Below are positions 46,714 to 59,452 of a stretch of 64,000 nt of DNA, in pieces (position 1 is the first letter of the stretch; every line of letters begins with the position of its first letter). Source of the DNA: JAFMDF01 sp965222705 (GTDB lineage Bacteria; Bacteroidota; Bacteroidia; Chitinophagales; Saprospiraceae); NCBI GenBank assembly GCA_965222705.1, contig CBDCUO010000023.1:124001-188000 (forward strand), in the 5' to 3' direction. A program made the position numbers and the translations under genes. Under the pieces are notes generated by a model, which saw nothing but the letters and a program-made list of their open reading frames with translations, searched no databases and was not told where the DNA came from.

Positions 46714-47107
46714 TTGATTTTGGTTTAGGTTACTACAGGTATTGAGCTAACTTTTTCAATCAGAAGAGAGCAGGTCATTTTTGATCAACACTTAATGTTA
46801 GTAATACAGTTGGCAAAAATACAAAATAGTCTATTCAAATTTGTACAAATATTAGGGCAAATTTCCCAGGAGCACAGAAAACTACTTTTGTCTCTTTTTT
46901 GAACGGGTCTATTTTTTGCTTAAGTTTTTTGAAAAATAATTAATTATAGGCATATTTAAGGTCGAATCATTCTACTTGATAAAAGAATAGCAGTATAAGT
47001 CATTTAAATCCGCCCTAAAAAATGTTTTCTCTAATTCTTTTCTCAACCTGTTTTTCAAATGTTTCCTTTTTATTAATGATTTCATAACTCTATTCAAAAC
47101 CAACTAT
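46714..47107. other. Intergenic region between divergent metallophosphatase and peroxidase genes
   Basis: These 394 AT-rich bases should hold two promoters. On the minus strand a TATTTTTG (near 46815-46822) fits the -7 element, but no TTTG lies at the right spacing. Nothing else was recognised. Confidence 0.35.
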
Positions 47108-49009
47108 ATGGACAGAGTACTACCATTACTTACTGCAATTTGCTTGGGCACTTTTACTTTTGCACAAGAAATTCGGACAATTGACGGAACTTCTAATAAT
47201 TTGCGAGAGTTTGCTATGGGAGCGGTTCATGCGCCCGCTATTCGAGTGACTAGCAATGGTTATGAAGATTTGACTTCAACGCCCGGTGGACTCAATCGCC
47301 CAAATCCTAGAAAGGTTAGCAATGATTTGTTTGCTCAAACAGATTTGATTAATGACCCTTTGGGGCTGAGCGATTATGCTTGGGCCTTTGGGCAGTTTAT
47401 TGACCATGATATTGTGTTAATAGGAGATACAAATGACGAGCCTTTCCCAATAACTGTACCTCCTTTTGATGCACACTTTGATCCAAGTGGAACAGGGCAG
47501 GCGGTGATTCCCATGATGCGGTCTGCTTACGTCCTCAATACCGGTACAGGGCCGGAAAACCCCAGGCAGTATCAAAATGAAATAACTGCCTGGATTGATG
47601 GGTCTGGCGTATATGGATCCGATCCTTATCGAGCAGCCTGGCTGAGAACTTTTAAGAATGGAAAATTGAAAATGTCAGCAGGCAATTTGTTGCCTTTTAA
47701 TACTAAAGACGGTTTGTTTGAAGGGGAAATTGATATAGATGCTCCTGAAATGGCTATGGAAAACCCTTTTGCCACTAAATGGTTTGTAGCAGGGGATATT
47801 CGGGCAAATGAAAATATTCTCTTACTGAGCCTGCACACACTATTTGTCAGAGAACATAATCGAATTTGTGAGGAGCTGCTTGCAGCCAACCCAGAAATGG
47901 AAGACGAAGCTATTTACCAAACTGCCAGAAGAAAAGTTGGTGCTTTGATTCAGGCGGTGACTTATGAAGAATGGCTCCCCGCGTTAGGTATTCAAATGCC
48001 AACCTACCGCGAATATGACCCAAGTGTAAATGCTAATATCAGAAATGTTTTTTCTGCTGCTGCCTTTCGATATGGACACACGACGATTAACAGTACGATT
48101 ATCAGAATGGACAACCAAGGCAATACCATACCCGAAGGGAATATTCGTTTGAAAGATGCTTTTTTCAACCCTATTCTAATGGTAGAAGGTAAAGGAATAG
48201 AACCTTTATTAAAAGGAATGGGAACACAAATACAGCAAGATTTTGATTGTAAAATGATTGGTGATTTGAGGAATTTTCTTTTCGGAACTCCCGGTGCTGG
48301 CGGCCTGGATTTGGCAGCTATTAATATTCAAAGGGGCAGGGAGAGAGGGCTGCCTGATTATAATACAGTAAGGGCTGATTTTGATATGGAACGGATTCAT
48401 TCCTTTGACGACTTGACTGGGCATCCCGAAATCAATCAGATTTTTGCCGATCTATATCAAGATGTTAATAATATTGATCCTTGGGTAGGAATGTTGGCAG
48501 AAGATCATATGCCCAATGCGCTTTTTGGTGAGACAGCCATGAAAATAGTAGAGGAACAGTTTGAAAAACTCAGAGATGGTGATCGCTTTTATTATGAAAA
48601 TGATCCAGCTTTTTCCTCTGAGGAAAAAGCCCAGATAAAAGCGACTAGACTGGCAGATATCATTCATAGAAATACCGAAATTACGATTCAAATAGATGTC
48701 TTTAAAGCACAGCCAGCACAAAGTACGGTAGCTATAAAAACTGCTTTTGATAGCAATTTTGAACTGACTGTTTTCCCAAATCCAACCTTTGGGAGTTTTA
48801 GGCTGAGAATAAATAGCCCTATACCAGGCCTTGGAAAAGTCAAAATAGTTAATTTGTTGGGACAAACGATTATTCATAAAAACATTCAACTGCTGGCGGC
48901 AGAAAACCAATTGCATATAGAACTACCTGTAAATTTGACTAAAGGGGTCTATCAAGTCGTAGTTCAGCAAGCAGAAGCGGTGGCTTCTACTCGGATTGTG
49001 AAGCAATAA
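47108..49009 (+). CDS. T9SS-secreted animal-type haem peroxidase (peroxinectin/peroxidasin-like)
   Basis: A signal peptide (residues 1-19, ending TFAQ) is followed by a haem-peroxidase domain of the animal (cyclooxygenase/peroxidase) superfamily, about 30-535. The distal His lies in FGQFIDHDIVL (about 96-106), the proximal His region is FRYGHTTINSTI, and LFVREHNRICEELLAANP is conserved. Residues about 555-633 are a T9SS domain (VFPNPTFGSFRLRI...TKGVYQVVV). It should be exported to the surface or medium. Possible roles are oxidation of halides or phenolics, or defence; not shown by sequence. Confidence 0.9.
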   Translation: MDRVLPLLTAICLGTFTFAQEIRTIDGTSNNLREFAMGAVHAPAIRVTSNGYEDLTSTPGGLNRPNPRKVSNDLFAQTDLINDPLGLSDYAWAFGQFIDHDIVLIGDTNDEPFPITVPPFDAHFDPSGTGQAVIPMMRSAYVLNTGTGPENPRQYQNEITAWIDGSGVYGSDPYRAAWLRTFKNGKLKMSAGNLLPFNTKDGLFEGEIDIDAPEMAMENPFATKWFVAGDIRANENILLLSLHTLFVREHNRICEELLAANPEMEDEAIYQTARRKVGALIQAVTYEEWLPALGIQMPTYREYDPSVNANIRNVFSAAAFRYGHTTINSTIIRMDNQGNTIPEGNIRLKDAFFNPILMVEGKGIEPLLKGMGTQIQQDFDCKMIGDLRNFLFGTPGAGGLDLAAINIQRGRERGLPDYNTVRADFDMERIHSFDDLTGHPEINQIFADLYQDVNNIDPWVGMLAEDHMPNALFGETAMKIVEEQFEKLRDGDRFYYENDPAFSSEEKAQIKATRLADIIHRNTEITIQIDVFKAQPAQSTVAIKTAFDSNFELTVFPNPTFGSFRLRINSPIPGLGKVKIVNLLGQTIIHKNIQLLAAENQLHIELPVNLTKGVYQVVVQQAEAVASTRIVKQ

Positions 49010-49075
49010 TTGAATCCTTATTCGAATGGTAATTGAAAAAAGCAGCAAGCATCTAAAAAATTATTTTAGAAAGGC

Positions 49076-49106
49076 TTGTCTAGTTAGAAATAACGTGCTA
49101 TCTTTG
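49076..49106 (+). promoter_or_regulatory. rRNA operon promoter (Bacteroidota consensus)
   Basis: TTG (49076-49078), 20 bases, then TATCTTTG (49099-49106), an exact TAnnTTTG. It is about 315 bp upstream of the mature 16S, leaving a long leader. The spacing fits rrn promoters of this phylum. Confidence 0.75.
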
Positions 49107-49420
49107 CAGCCGTTTTGGAAAATAAGTTCAAATAGACGGCTTATTTTATAGTGCGGTTTTAAATGTTAAAGCCAAAAAATAAGCTAAAATATTTACAAGA
49201 GAAGTTCCTTGAAAATATGGGAAGCAAGAGAATTAAGAAGTTAAAGAGTTAAGAGTCAGAATAAAAGACACAGGATTTAGGTTTGTGATTTAGGTTGGAT
49301 TTACTTAAGTTTAATATATGGCATTTACATAATTACATTATTGTATATTATGAATTGTTTATATTAAGATGTTAATGTAGATTAGGACTAAGGCATAGAT
49401 TGAGATTCTGCAAGAAACTA
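49107..49420 (+). other. 16S rRNA leader
   Basis: This is the transcribed leader between the promoter and the 16S 5' end. It holds purine-rich stretches (AAGAGAATTAAGAAGTTAAA) and no gene. Sequences near the 16S start should form the precursor processing stem with the spacer after the 16S. Confidence 0.5.
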
Positions 49421-50954
<1,534 letters not shown>

Positions 50955-51115
50955 TACGAGCATTGACTACTTAGCGCGACTACTTATTTTCTTCTTTCCA
51001 TATTCAAGGATACAAAAGAAAGAGTTATTAAGGTGTATTGAACTTTGATAACTTTTGTTTTGTAAAGTGGGAATAGGAAGGCGGAGTACGGGATAAGCTT
51101 CATGCGTTTTGAAAG

Positions 51116-51189
51116 AGTCTCGTAGCTCAGCAGGTTAGAGCACTACACTGATAATGTAGGGGTCGGCGGTTCAAGTCCGCCCGAGACTA
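51116..51189 (+). tRNA. tRNA-Ile (GAT)
   Basis: A 74-nt cloverleaf: acceptor AGTCTCG/CGAGACT, anticodon GAT in the CTGATAA loop, T arm GGCGG-TTCAAGT-CCGCC, discriminator A. The CCA end is not encoded. It is in the 16S-23S spacer. Confidence 0.97.
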
Positions 51190-51232
51190 CTAGGGTGTTC
51201 TGGGCGATTTGAGCTCGGAGGACTAAAGACTA

Positions 51233-51306
51233 GGGGGATTAGCTCAGCTGGCTAGAGCGCCTGCCTTGCACGCAGGAGGTCATCGGTTCGACTCCGATAT
51301 CCTCCA
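51233..51306 (+). tRNA. tRNA-Ala (TGC)
   Basis: A 74-nt cloverleaf: acceptor GGGGGAT/ATCCTCC with the G3:U70 pair that identifies tRNA-Ala, anticodon TGC in the CTTGCAC loop, T arm ATCGG-TTCGACT-CCGAT, discriminator A. CCA is not encoded. It is in the 16S-23S spacer, 43 bp after tRNA-Ile. Confidence 0.97.
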
Positions 51307-51515
51307 CTACTTTCTTAAACTTTTAAGTAAAGTTATAGATAGGACCTCTGGGCTATTGGATCTGTTTTTTTTGAGATTCAGTGGCATAAAGCGTCCAAAA
51401 GAAGTTCATTGACAACTAGGGAAGAGTAATAAGAAGAGCAAAAATGTATTGTAATAGATCGGTCGGGCTATGGTTAATCGTTGCCATAGTGGACCGATAG
51501 AAAAGAGCAAAAAGA

Positions 51516-54345
<2,830 letters not shown>

Positions 54346-54351
54346 ATTTAT

Positions 54352-54386
54352 ACTTAGTGGGTCTGTTTTTAAGACGCACTAAGTGT
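54352..54386 (+). other. Hairpin in the 23S-5S spacer
   Basis: ACTTAGTG near 54352 pairs with CACTAAGT near 54376-54384, with GTC/GAC pairs inside. It is probably a processing or structural stem just after the 23S end. Confidence 0.5.
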
Positions 54387-54491
54387 ACACATGCAATAAT
54401 TTTTGTTTTTGAACTCTTCCCCTGGGTCAATGGGTCAAAGACCAAATAGAAGCTAAAGAATAGAGTCTGTAAAAGGACTTGAAAAAGCTGA

Positions 54492-54598
54492 AGGTGGCTA
54501 TAGCGAAGGGGATCACCTCTAACCATTCCGAACAGAGAAGTTAAGCCCTTCTGCGCTGATGGTACTGCCTCTAGGGTGGGAGGAGTAGGTCGCTGCCT
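54492..54598 (+). rRNA. rrf: 5S ribosomal RNA
   Basis: The ends AGGTGGC (54492-54498) and GCTGCCT (54592-54598) pair as helix I. The CCATTCCGAACAGAGAAGTTAAG region is the conserved 5S loop block. Length is 107 nt. Confidence 0.92.
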
Positions 54599-54607
54599 CT
54601 TTTTTTC
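54598..54607 (+). terminator. rRNA operon T-tract
   Basis: The 5S terminal helix runs straight into TCTTTTTTTC, a plausible intrinsic end of the rRNA transcript. Confidence 0.5.
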
Positions 54608-54702
54608 TTGAGTTGCTTTGTTAAGGAATTTGTATGCTTTCTAATAATCAAACCCAACAACATAATTCTTTCTTATTATCGAGGACTCTTCCTCGAAAAA
54701 AA

Positions 54703-55497
54703 TTATATTTCCTCCAAAGCAACGATTGGGAGCCAACCCTGTTCTCCGTTCGATAGTTTAACCTTATGCCAATCACCAATTTGACCTAATAACTCCACTT
54801 TCAATCCTTCATGGATCAAAAGAATCTCCGTACTCTCTTTATCTGGTCCGCTTTTAAGCCCAATTTCTTTTTTTAGCAGAATAGCAAATCGGCTATTGTT
54901 CTCAAAATCAGCTTGACTATTAGCGACAAAGCATAGAAAAATACCTAAAGTCAATAATACAGACCCCTCCTATAAATCCTTGCTTTTTTTTGTGTTCTGC
55001 TTTTCCCAAAAAACCAGAACAAAATGCCTGCAATACCAATCCATAAAGCAAGAATGGCTAAAATTCCCCAAATAGTTGAAGAAAAAAAATTATGCAGGCT
55101 CCGCCACCAATCTTTAAGGAAAAAAAGAGCCGATTACATCCAAGTCATCTTCCAGTTTTTCCTTTGTGAGATCCAAATTAAAGCTAATATCTTCATCATT
55201 CGGTGCTATTTTTAAAGCGCGTTCATAATTTAAGACTGCCTTGCCCAATTGCTCCATTTTATAATAGCAATTACCCAGATTAAAATATATTTCTTTTGAA
55301 AACATATCTGTTTTAAGAATGTTTTCATAGCCTTGTACCGCTTCATCATAATGCCCTTTTTGATAAGCAGTATTTGCTGCCTCGAATAACTCTTGTGGGT
55401 TGGCAGAAATAACTGAAGCGCAAAGCAACAGCAGAAAAAGAACGCTCGTTTTTAGCAAATGGATAGCTTTAATCCAGTTTTTTAAATAGTTTTTCAT
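54703..55497 (-). pseudogene. BatE-like TPR / SH3 protein with three homopolymer frameshifts
   Basis: Start ATG 55497 (MKNYLKNWIKAIHLLKTSVLFLLLLCA) gives a signal/anchor. TPR repeats follow (YEEAVQGYENIL-type) and the frame breaks at GSFFP-stop. Removing one base from each of three runs, T7 (plus A7 55120-55126), A8 (plus T8 54984-54991) and G4 (plus C4 54964-54967), gives one 263-residue protein: TPRs, transmembrane segment (IWGILAILALWIGIAGILFWFFG, 'GKSRTQKK'), a second membrane segment and an SH3-like domain ending GWLPIVALEEI. This is the BatE layout, part of the Bat aerotolerance group. Only here are three over-calls seen in one gene, which suggests sequencing error. Neighbour is DUF4340, with 29 bp overlap. 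Confidence 0.75.
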
Positions 55498-56389
55498 AGA
55501 CCCCATTTTCATCACTTGAAAAATATCCATCGCTATTTATTGAGGAATGGATAATATAAGGTGGCGTTCTAGTAGTATCTCGGTAGGCAGTTACCAATAT
55601 GGGTTCGCCAATATTATTGCCTTCAAGGGAAAGCGTTTTATAGCGTTGTGAAGTTGCTTGAGACACATTAAAATCATCTATAAAGTCGCTACCAGTAAGA
55701 TATTGGATGCCGTTCAGATAAGTAGCCATTTGAGTAGAATCTATTGGGGTTCCATCGCTTGACCAAGTGTTTCCAAGCTTACTGTAAGTTTGGACAATCC
55801 CTTGGGAATTAATAGAAATTTGGGTAATATCGGTGGGTTTAATAGTCAATATTTGGCGGTTGCGGTAGGAGTCAAAGCCTTGCCCCATAGTCATACTTAA
55901 AAAACCTTCTACAGCATAAACCTCGTTTTCACTTGCCAGGCGCACATAAGAAATGCCTTGTCGAGTTTGCTGATTGAAATGGAAACGTCCAACAATAAAA
56001 TCTTCTAATAACTTGCTGCCGGCATAGACTTTTACTCGATTGCCGCTACCTTCTTCCACTTCGTAATCCTTCCATTTTTCCGAGTTTTTAGCGGCCACTC
56101 TTTTAGTCTGAATCAATGCCAAATTTTTTAAAAGAGAAGTAATGGCACCTCGATTGGCTTTGGTGGTAATATTTCCTTTAGTGGCTATCCAGGTAGCTCC
56201 CTCTTTTTTTAAAATAATTTCTTCCTGATTATTCCCTTTGGGGTATAACCTAATGGAGCTTATCGTGGCTGTATCAATCTGTATGAGTTCTGTTTTAAAA
56301 CTTCTGGTTTTCTGTTTAAATCCAAATTGAGAAACTAAAAAAATGCCTAGCAAGCCAAGAAAAACAAGTAATAGTTTTTTGTTATTCAT
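55469..56389 (-). CDS. DUF4340 domain-containing protein
   Basis: The 306-residue protein has an N-terminal membrane anchor (LLLVFLGLLGIFLVSQFG) and a beta-rich periplasmic domain with repeated motifs VAAKNSEKWKDYEVEEGSGNRVKVYAG (about 95-122), IVGRFHFNQQTRQGISYVRLASENEVYAVEGFLSMTMGQG and TSSDG-like strands. These are DUF4340 features. In Bacteroidota the domain is often coded near GldF/GldG-type ABC transporter genes, but none is seen here. Function is not known. Its end overlaps the BatE-like start by 29 bp, so the two are probably cotranscribed. Confidence 0.75.
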   Translation of the reverse strand: MNNKKLLLVFLGLLGIFLVSQFGFKQKTRSFKTELIQIDTATISSIRLYPKGNNQEEIILKKEGATWIATKGNITTKANRGAITSLLKNLALIQTKRVAAKNSEKWKDYEVEEGSGNRVKVYAGSKLLEDFIVGRFHFNQQTRQGISYVRLASENEVYAVEGFLSMTMGQGFDSYRNRQILTIKPTDITQISINSQGIVQTYSKLGNTWSSDGTPIDSTQMATYLNGIQYLTGSDFIDDFNVSQATSQRYKTLSLEGNNIGEPILVTAYRDTTRTPPYIIHSSINSDGYFSSDENGVYEKLFKKLD

Positions 56390-56450
56390 CTTTTTGGCTG
56401 TTTAATTTTTGGTTGACTAACTAATTTCACCCAAATTTTTGGTTGAGCAG

Positions 56451-56684
56451 CTTAATACTTTTAAATTAAGTTAATTGACCTTTTTGAGCTTTGAATTTTC
56501 CTTCAAATCAAGGCGCGGCATGAGCGAACGAACCCGAAGGGCAAAAGCTCGATGAGCTTTTGAGTGAGTGAACCGAAACGGGTGGGCTGGCCATAGCCGT
56601 AGCTATCAAGGCGAGTACGCAACGAAGAGTTGGAGAAAAAGACATGTTCAAAAAATTAAGAAATTTAGTTTACAAAGTACTTAA
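56451..56684. mobile_element. MITE-like repeat, copy A (3' side of glucosaminidase-like gene)
   Basis: A 234-bp element that begins CTTAATACTTTTAAATTAAG and ends GTTTACAAAGTACTTAA. Its two outer blocks match copy B at 57637-57806, but a middle insertion of about 65 bp holds the perfect hairpin AAAAGCTC-GAT-GAGCTTTT and a CGAACCCGAAGGG 13-mer. The terminal inverted repeat at the left end is decayed. It fills most of the gap between DUF4340 and the glucosaminidase-like gene. No coding capacity was seen. Confidence 0.7.
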
Positions 56685-56823
56685 GTCTATGATAGAAAAG
56701 AACTTTCCAATAAGATCATATAGCGCTAAAATTTGGGCGTTTAGCTCGGCATTTCCAATGAAGCACCGGCTCATTTTTACTAAATTTGCAAATTTATAGA
56801 TTTCTTTGAAAAAAAAGAACTTC

Positions 56824-57561
56824 TCATCTATTATCCAATTCATTTAGTCCATACAACTCAATAATTTCAATTAAACTATTGGCTAGGTTTTTTACGTCCG
56901 CATAGCCAATTTTTTCCAAAGCATACGCCCAGGCCTTGTAATCTGCACTGCCGAGCGTGCTTAAGGGAGCATATTTTCCACTGGTTAAATAGAGGCTATG
57001 ATCTCTGAAACTTGCCCAGGCGTTTTCATAATGCCGAAAACAAATGCCTTGATAGGAGCCAGATTCGCCTTCCCAATTTATTGAACAAGCGATGGCGAAG
57101 TGATTATTGCCGATTTTAGCCATATCCCTTTGTCCGGCATGGCTTTGTAACAGTCCATTAGCCAAAATAATGGAAGAAGGAATACCAAATTTTCGACGTT
57201 CATTGATCACGACATGCGCGAAACGCTTTAAGTAATCATGTTTTGTTTTGTCATCAATTTTGTTTAAATCCATCATTGGATTGTAATTCTTAGAAGTACC
57301 AAATAGGGACGGCATCTCAAAACGAGTAGAATTTTCCTTTGATTCATTTTTTCGTTCGGTAAAAATTTGTTTTTTTTGAGTTTGCTCCTGTGGCACTAAT
57401 TCCATAGACCCCTCTTCGAGTGGAGAATTCATATTAATGCTAAAGCTAAAGTCTTTGGAAATAAATAAATAAAGGATAATTGCCAGAAAAAAAAACTTAA
57501 ACCAATGTTGCTGGAGGTAAGTTCTTAAATTTGAGGTGGTAGCACTTTTTTTCATCACCAT
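56824..57561 (-). CDS. Glucosaminidase (FlgJ/LytF-like) family protein, catalytic Glu replaced by Gln
   Basis: The 245-residue protein has one N-terminal membrane anchor (about 21-35) and a C-terminal glucosaminidase fold (about 108-240): SSIILANGLLQSHAG...IGNNHFAIAC, ICFRHYENAWASFRDHSLYL and YGLNEL. In the family the motif is normally LLESG with Glu as proton donor; here residue 139 is Gln (LLQS). The other fold residues are conserved, so it may have lost activity and bind peptidoglycan instead, or the call may be a point error. Repeats flank the gene on both sides. Confidence 0.75.
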   Translation of the reverse strand: MVMKKSATTSNLRTYLQQHWFKFFFLAIILYLFISKDFSFSINMNSPLEEGSMELVPQEQTQKKQIFTERKNESKENSTRFEMPSLFGTSKNYNPMMDLNKIDDKTKHDYLKRFAHVVINERRKFGIPSSIILANGLLQSHAGQRDMAKIGNNHFAIACSINWEGESGSYQGICFRHYENAWASFRDHSLYLTSGKYAPLSTLGSADYKAWAYALEKIGYADVKNLANSLIEIIELYGLNELDNR

Positions 57562-57636
57562 TGTTTTTTGTGTTTTCGTAAGTAAAACAAATCAATGAAA
57601 AGACAGGCTAGCTAATACAACCTAAACAGTTAGGTG

Positions 57637-57806
57637 CTTAGTACTTTGTAAATTAAGTTAATTGACCTTTTTGAACTTTGAATTTTCCTTTAAATCAAGG
57701 CGCGGCGGAGCCTGATAGCCGTAGCTATCAAGGCGAGTACACAACGAAGAGTTGGGGGAAAAGGCATGCTCAAAAAATTAAGAAATTTAGTTTACAAAGT
57801 ACTTAG
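57637..57806. mobile_element. MITE-like repeat, copy B (5' side of glucosaminidase-like gene)
   Basis: The 170-bp element has terminal inverted repeats: CTTAGTACTTTGTAAA (57637-57652) against TTTACAAAGTACTTAG (57791-57806), one mismatch in 16. Inside, GATAGC-CGTA-GCTATC (57714-57729) forms a hairpin. It matches copy A outside A's insertion and has the same orientation. Confidence 0.75.
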
Positions 57807-57880
57807 AATAAGCCAAGTTTTAAATGGTTGATTTACTTACATATAAATCATTCTCAGCTTGACAAATATAAAACAATTTG

Positions 57881-57894
57881 TTTGTAATTACAAA
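57881..57894. promoter_or_regulatory. Palindromic operator candidate upstream of xylB
   Basis: TTTGTAATTACAAA is a perfect 14-bp palindrome 50 bp before the xylB start, with nearby partial copies (ACAATTTG, ATTTTGTG) around it. It would suit a dimeric repressor of the xylose genes. No regulator gene lies next to it. Confidence 0.45.
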
Positions 57895-57943
57895 TCATTT
57901 TGTGATTATTTAAAACACATTATTTAAAACAATATGTCGTCTT

Positions 57944-59440
57944 ATGTATTTTATTGGCTACGATTTGGGAAGTTCTTCTGTAAAAGTGGCCCTACTTGAT
58001 GCTATTACCGGCGAATCCTTGGCTACTGCACGATTTCCCGCACAGGAAATGTCCATCATTGCGCACCAATCTGGTTGGGCAGAGCAAGAACCAAAGACCT
58101 GGTGGGATGCTTTAAAGAAGGCGACAGCTAAATTATTGGCAAAATTAACGATTGATAAATTTGCCATTAAAGGTATCGGGATTGCTTATCAAATGCACGG
58201 TTTGGTGCTTATAGATAAGCTGGGAAAGGTATTGCGCCCTGCTATTATTTGGTGCGATAGCCGGGCCGTATCCATTGGCAATCAAGCATTTATGGATATT
58301 GGCAATGAAAAATGCTTATCCCATTTATTAAATTCGCCAGGTAATTTTACAGCCTCTAAATTACGCTGGGTTAAAGAGAATGAGCCAAAATTATTTGACC
58401 AGATAGATCAGTTTTTATTGCCGGGAGATTTTATCAATTTTAAACTAACGGGTGAAAAAAATACGACCATTTCAGGCTTATCAGAAGGTATGTTTTGGGA
58501 CTTCAAGGAAGGAACAGTCGCCCATTTTTTATTAGAAAATTATGGATTTAAAAAAGAATTGGTGCCAGATATTATTCCTACTTTTTCTATACAGGGGAGT
58601 CTTAGTGCGTCAGCAGCGAAAGAACTAGATCTGCCGGAAGGAATAAAGATTTGTTATCGAGCTGGAGACCAGCCGAATAATGCGCTGTCGCTAAATGTGC
58701 TGAATGCTGGAGAAGTCGCCGCTACTGCGGGTACTTCCGGCGTGGTTTATGGAGTAAGCGATCAGGTAAAATATGACCCTGAATCAAGGGTCAATACTTT
58801 TGCACATGTCAATCATACAGTACGGGAGAATCGCCTCGGTATTTTGTTATGTGTCAATGGGACAGGTATTGCTAACGCTTGGCTAAAGCGAATCTTGGGC
58901 AGGTATAGTTATGCTGAAATGAATCAATTGGCATCAGAAATTTCCACAGGCTCAGAGGGTTTACTATTTTTGCCCTTTGGCAATGGTGCAGAAAGAATAT
59001 TAGGCAATAAAGACCCCAATGCAAGGCTAATTAGTCTGAATTTTAATGTTCATGATAAGCGGCATTTTTGTCGGGCAGTGCAAGAAGGCATTGTCTTTTC
59101 TTTTCAATACGGTTTGGAAATAATGGGAAGTATGGGCTTGAAGCCTAAAGTCATACGTGCCGGTCATGCGAATTTGTTTTTAAGCCCCCTATTTCGCCAG
59201 CTATTGGCAAATACTTCTACCATTCCTATAGAACTCTATAACTCGGATGGGGCCATCGGTGCAGCCATTGGTGCAGCCATTGGTTTCGGAGCAATGGATT
59301 TTACGGACGCCTTTAGAGGACTGGAAGTAATTGGAGTAACTGAACCGGCAACAAATAATACTTCTTGCCAGGAAGCCTACCAAAACTGGATTAAGGCTTT
59401 AGAAACCATCGCTTTATCAAATCAATCATTCATCAACTAA
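57944..59440 (+). CDS. xylB: Xylulokinase
   Basis: The 498-residue length is right for FGGY carbohydrate kinases, which phosphorylate D-xylulose to D-xylulose 5-phosphate with ATP in the cytosol. It has the N-terminal phosphate motif GYDLGSSSVKVALLDA (5-20), the sugar-pocket blocks YQMHGL and WCDSRA, the TAGTSGVVYG phosphate-2 motif and the NGTGIANAWLKR block. Its closeness to xylA, 12 bp after it, settles xylulose as the substrate. The two form an operon starting after a palindromic operator candidate at 57881. It serves the xylose released by the PUL enzymes (inference). Confidence 0.95.
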   Translation: MYFIGYDLGSSSVKVALLDAITGESLATARFPAQEMSIIAHQSGWAEQEPKTWWDALKKATAKLLAKLTIDKFAIKGIGIAYQMHGLVLIDKLGKVLRPAIIWCDSRAVSIGNQAFMDIGNEKCLSHLLNSPGNFTASKLRWVKENEPKLFDQIDQFLLPGDFINFKLTGEKNTTISGLSEGMFWDFKEGTVAHFLLENYGFKKELVPDIIPTFSIQGSLSASAAKELDLPEGIKICYRAGDQPNNALSLNVLNAGEVAATAGTSGVVYGVSDQVKYDPESRVNTFAHVNHTVRENRLGILLCVNGTGIANAWLKRILGRYSYAEMNQLASEISTGSEGLLFLPFGNGAERILGNKDPNARLISLNFNVHDKRHFCRAVQEGIVFSFQYGLEIMGSMGLKPKVIRAGHANLFLSPLFRQLLANTSTIPIELYNSDGAIGAAIGAAIGFGAMDFTDAFRGLEVIGVTEPATNNTSCQEAYQNWIKALETIALSNQSFIN

Positions 59441-59452
59441 TCATTTTGCATT

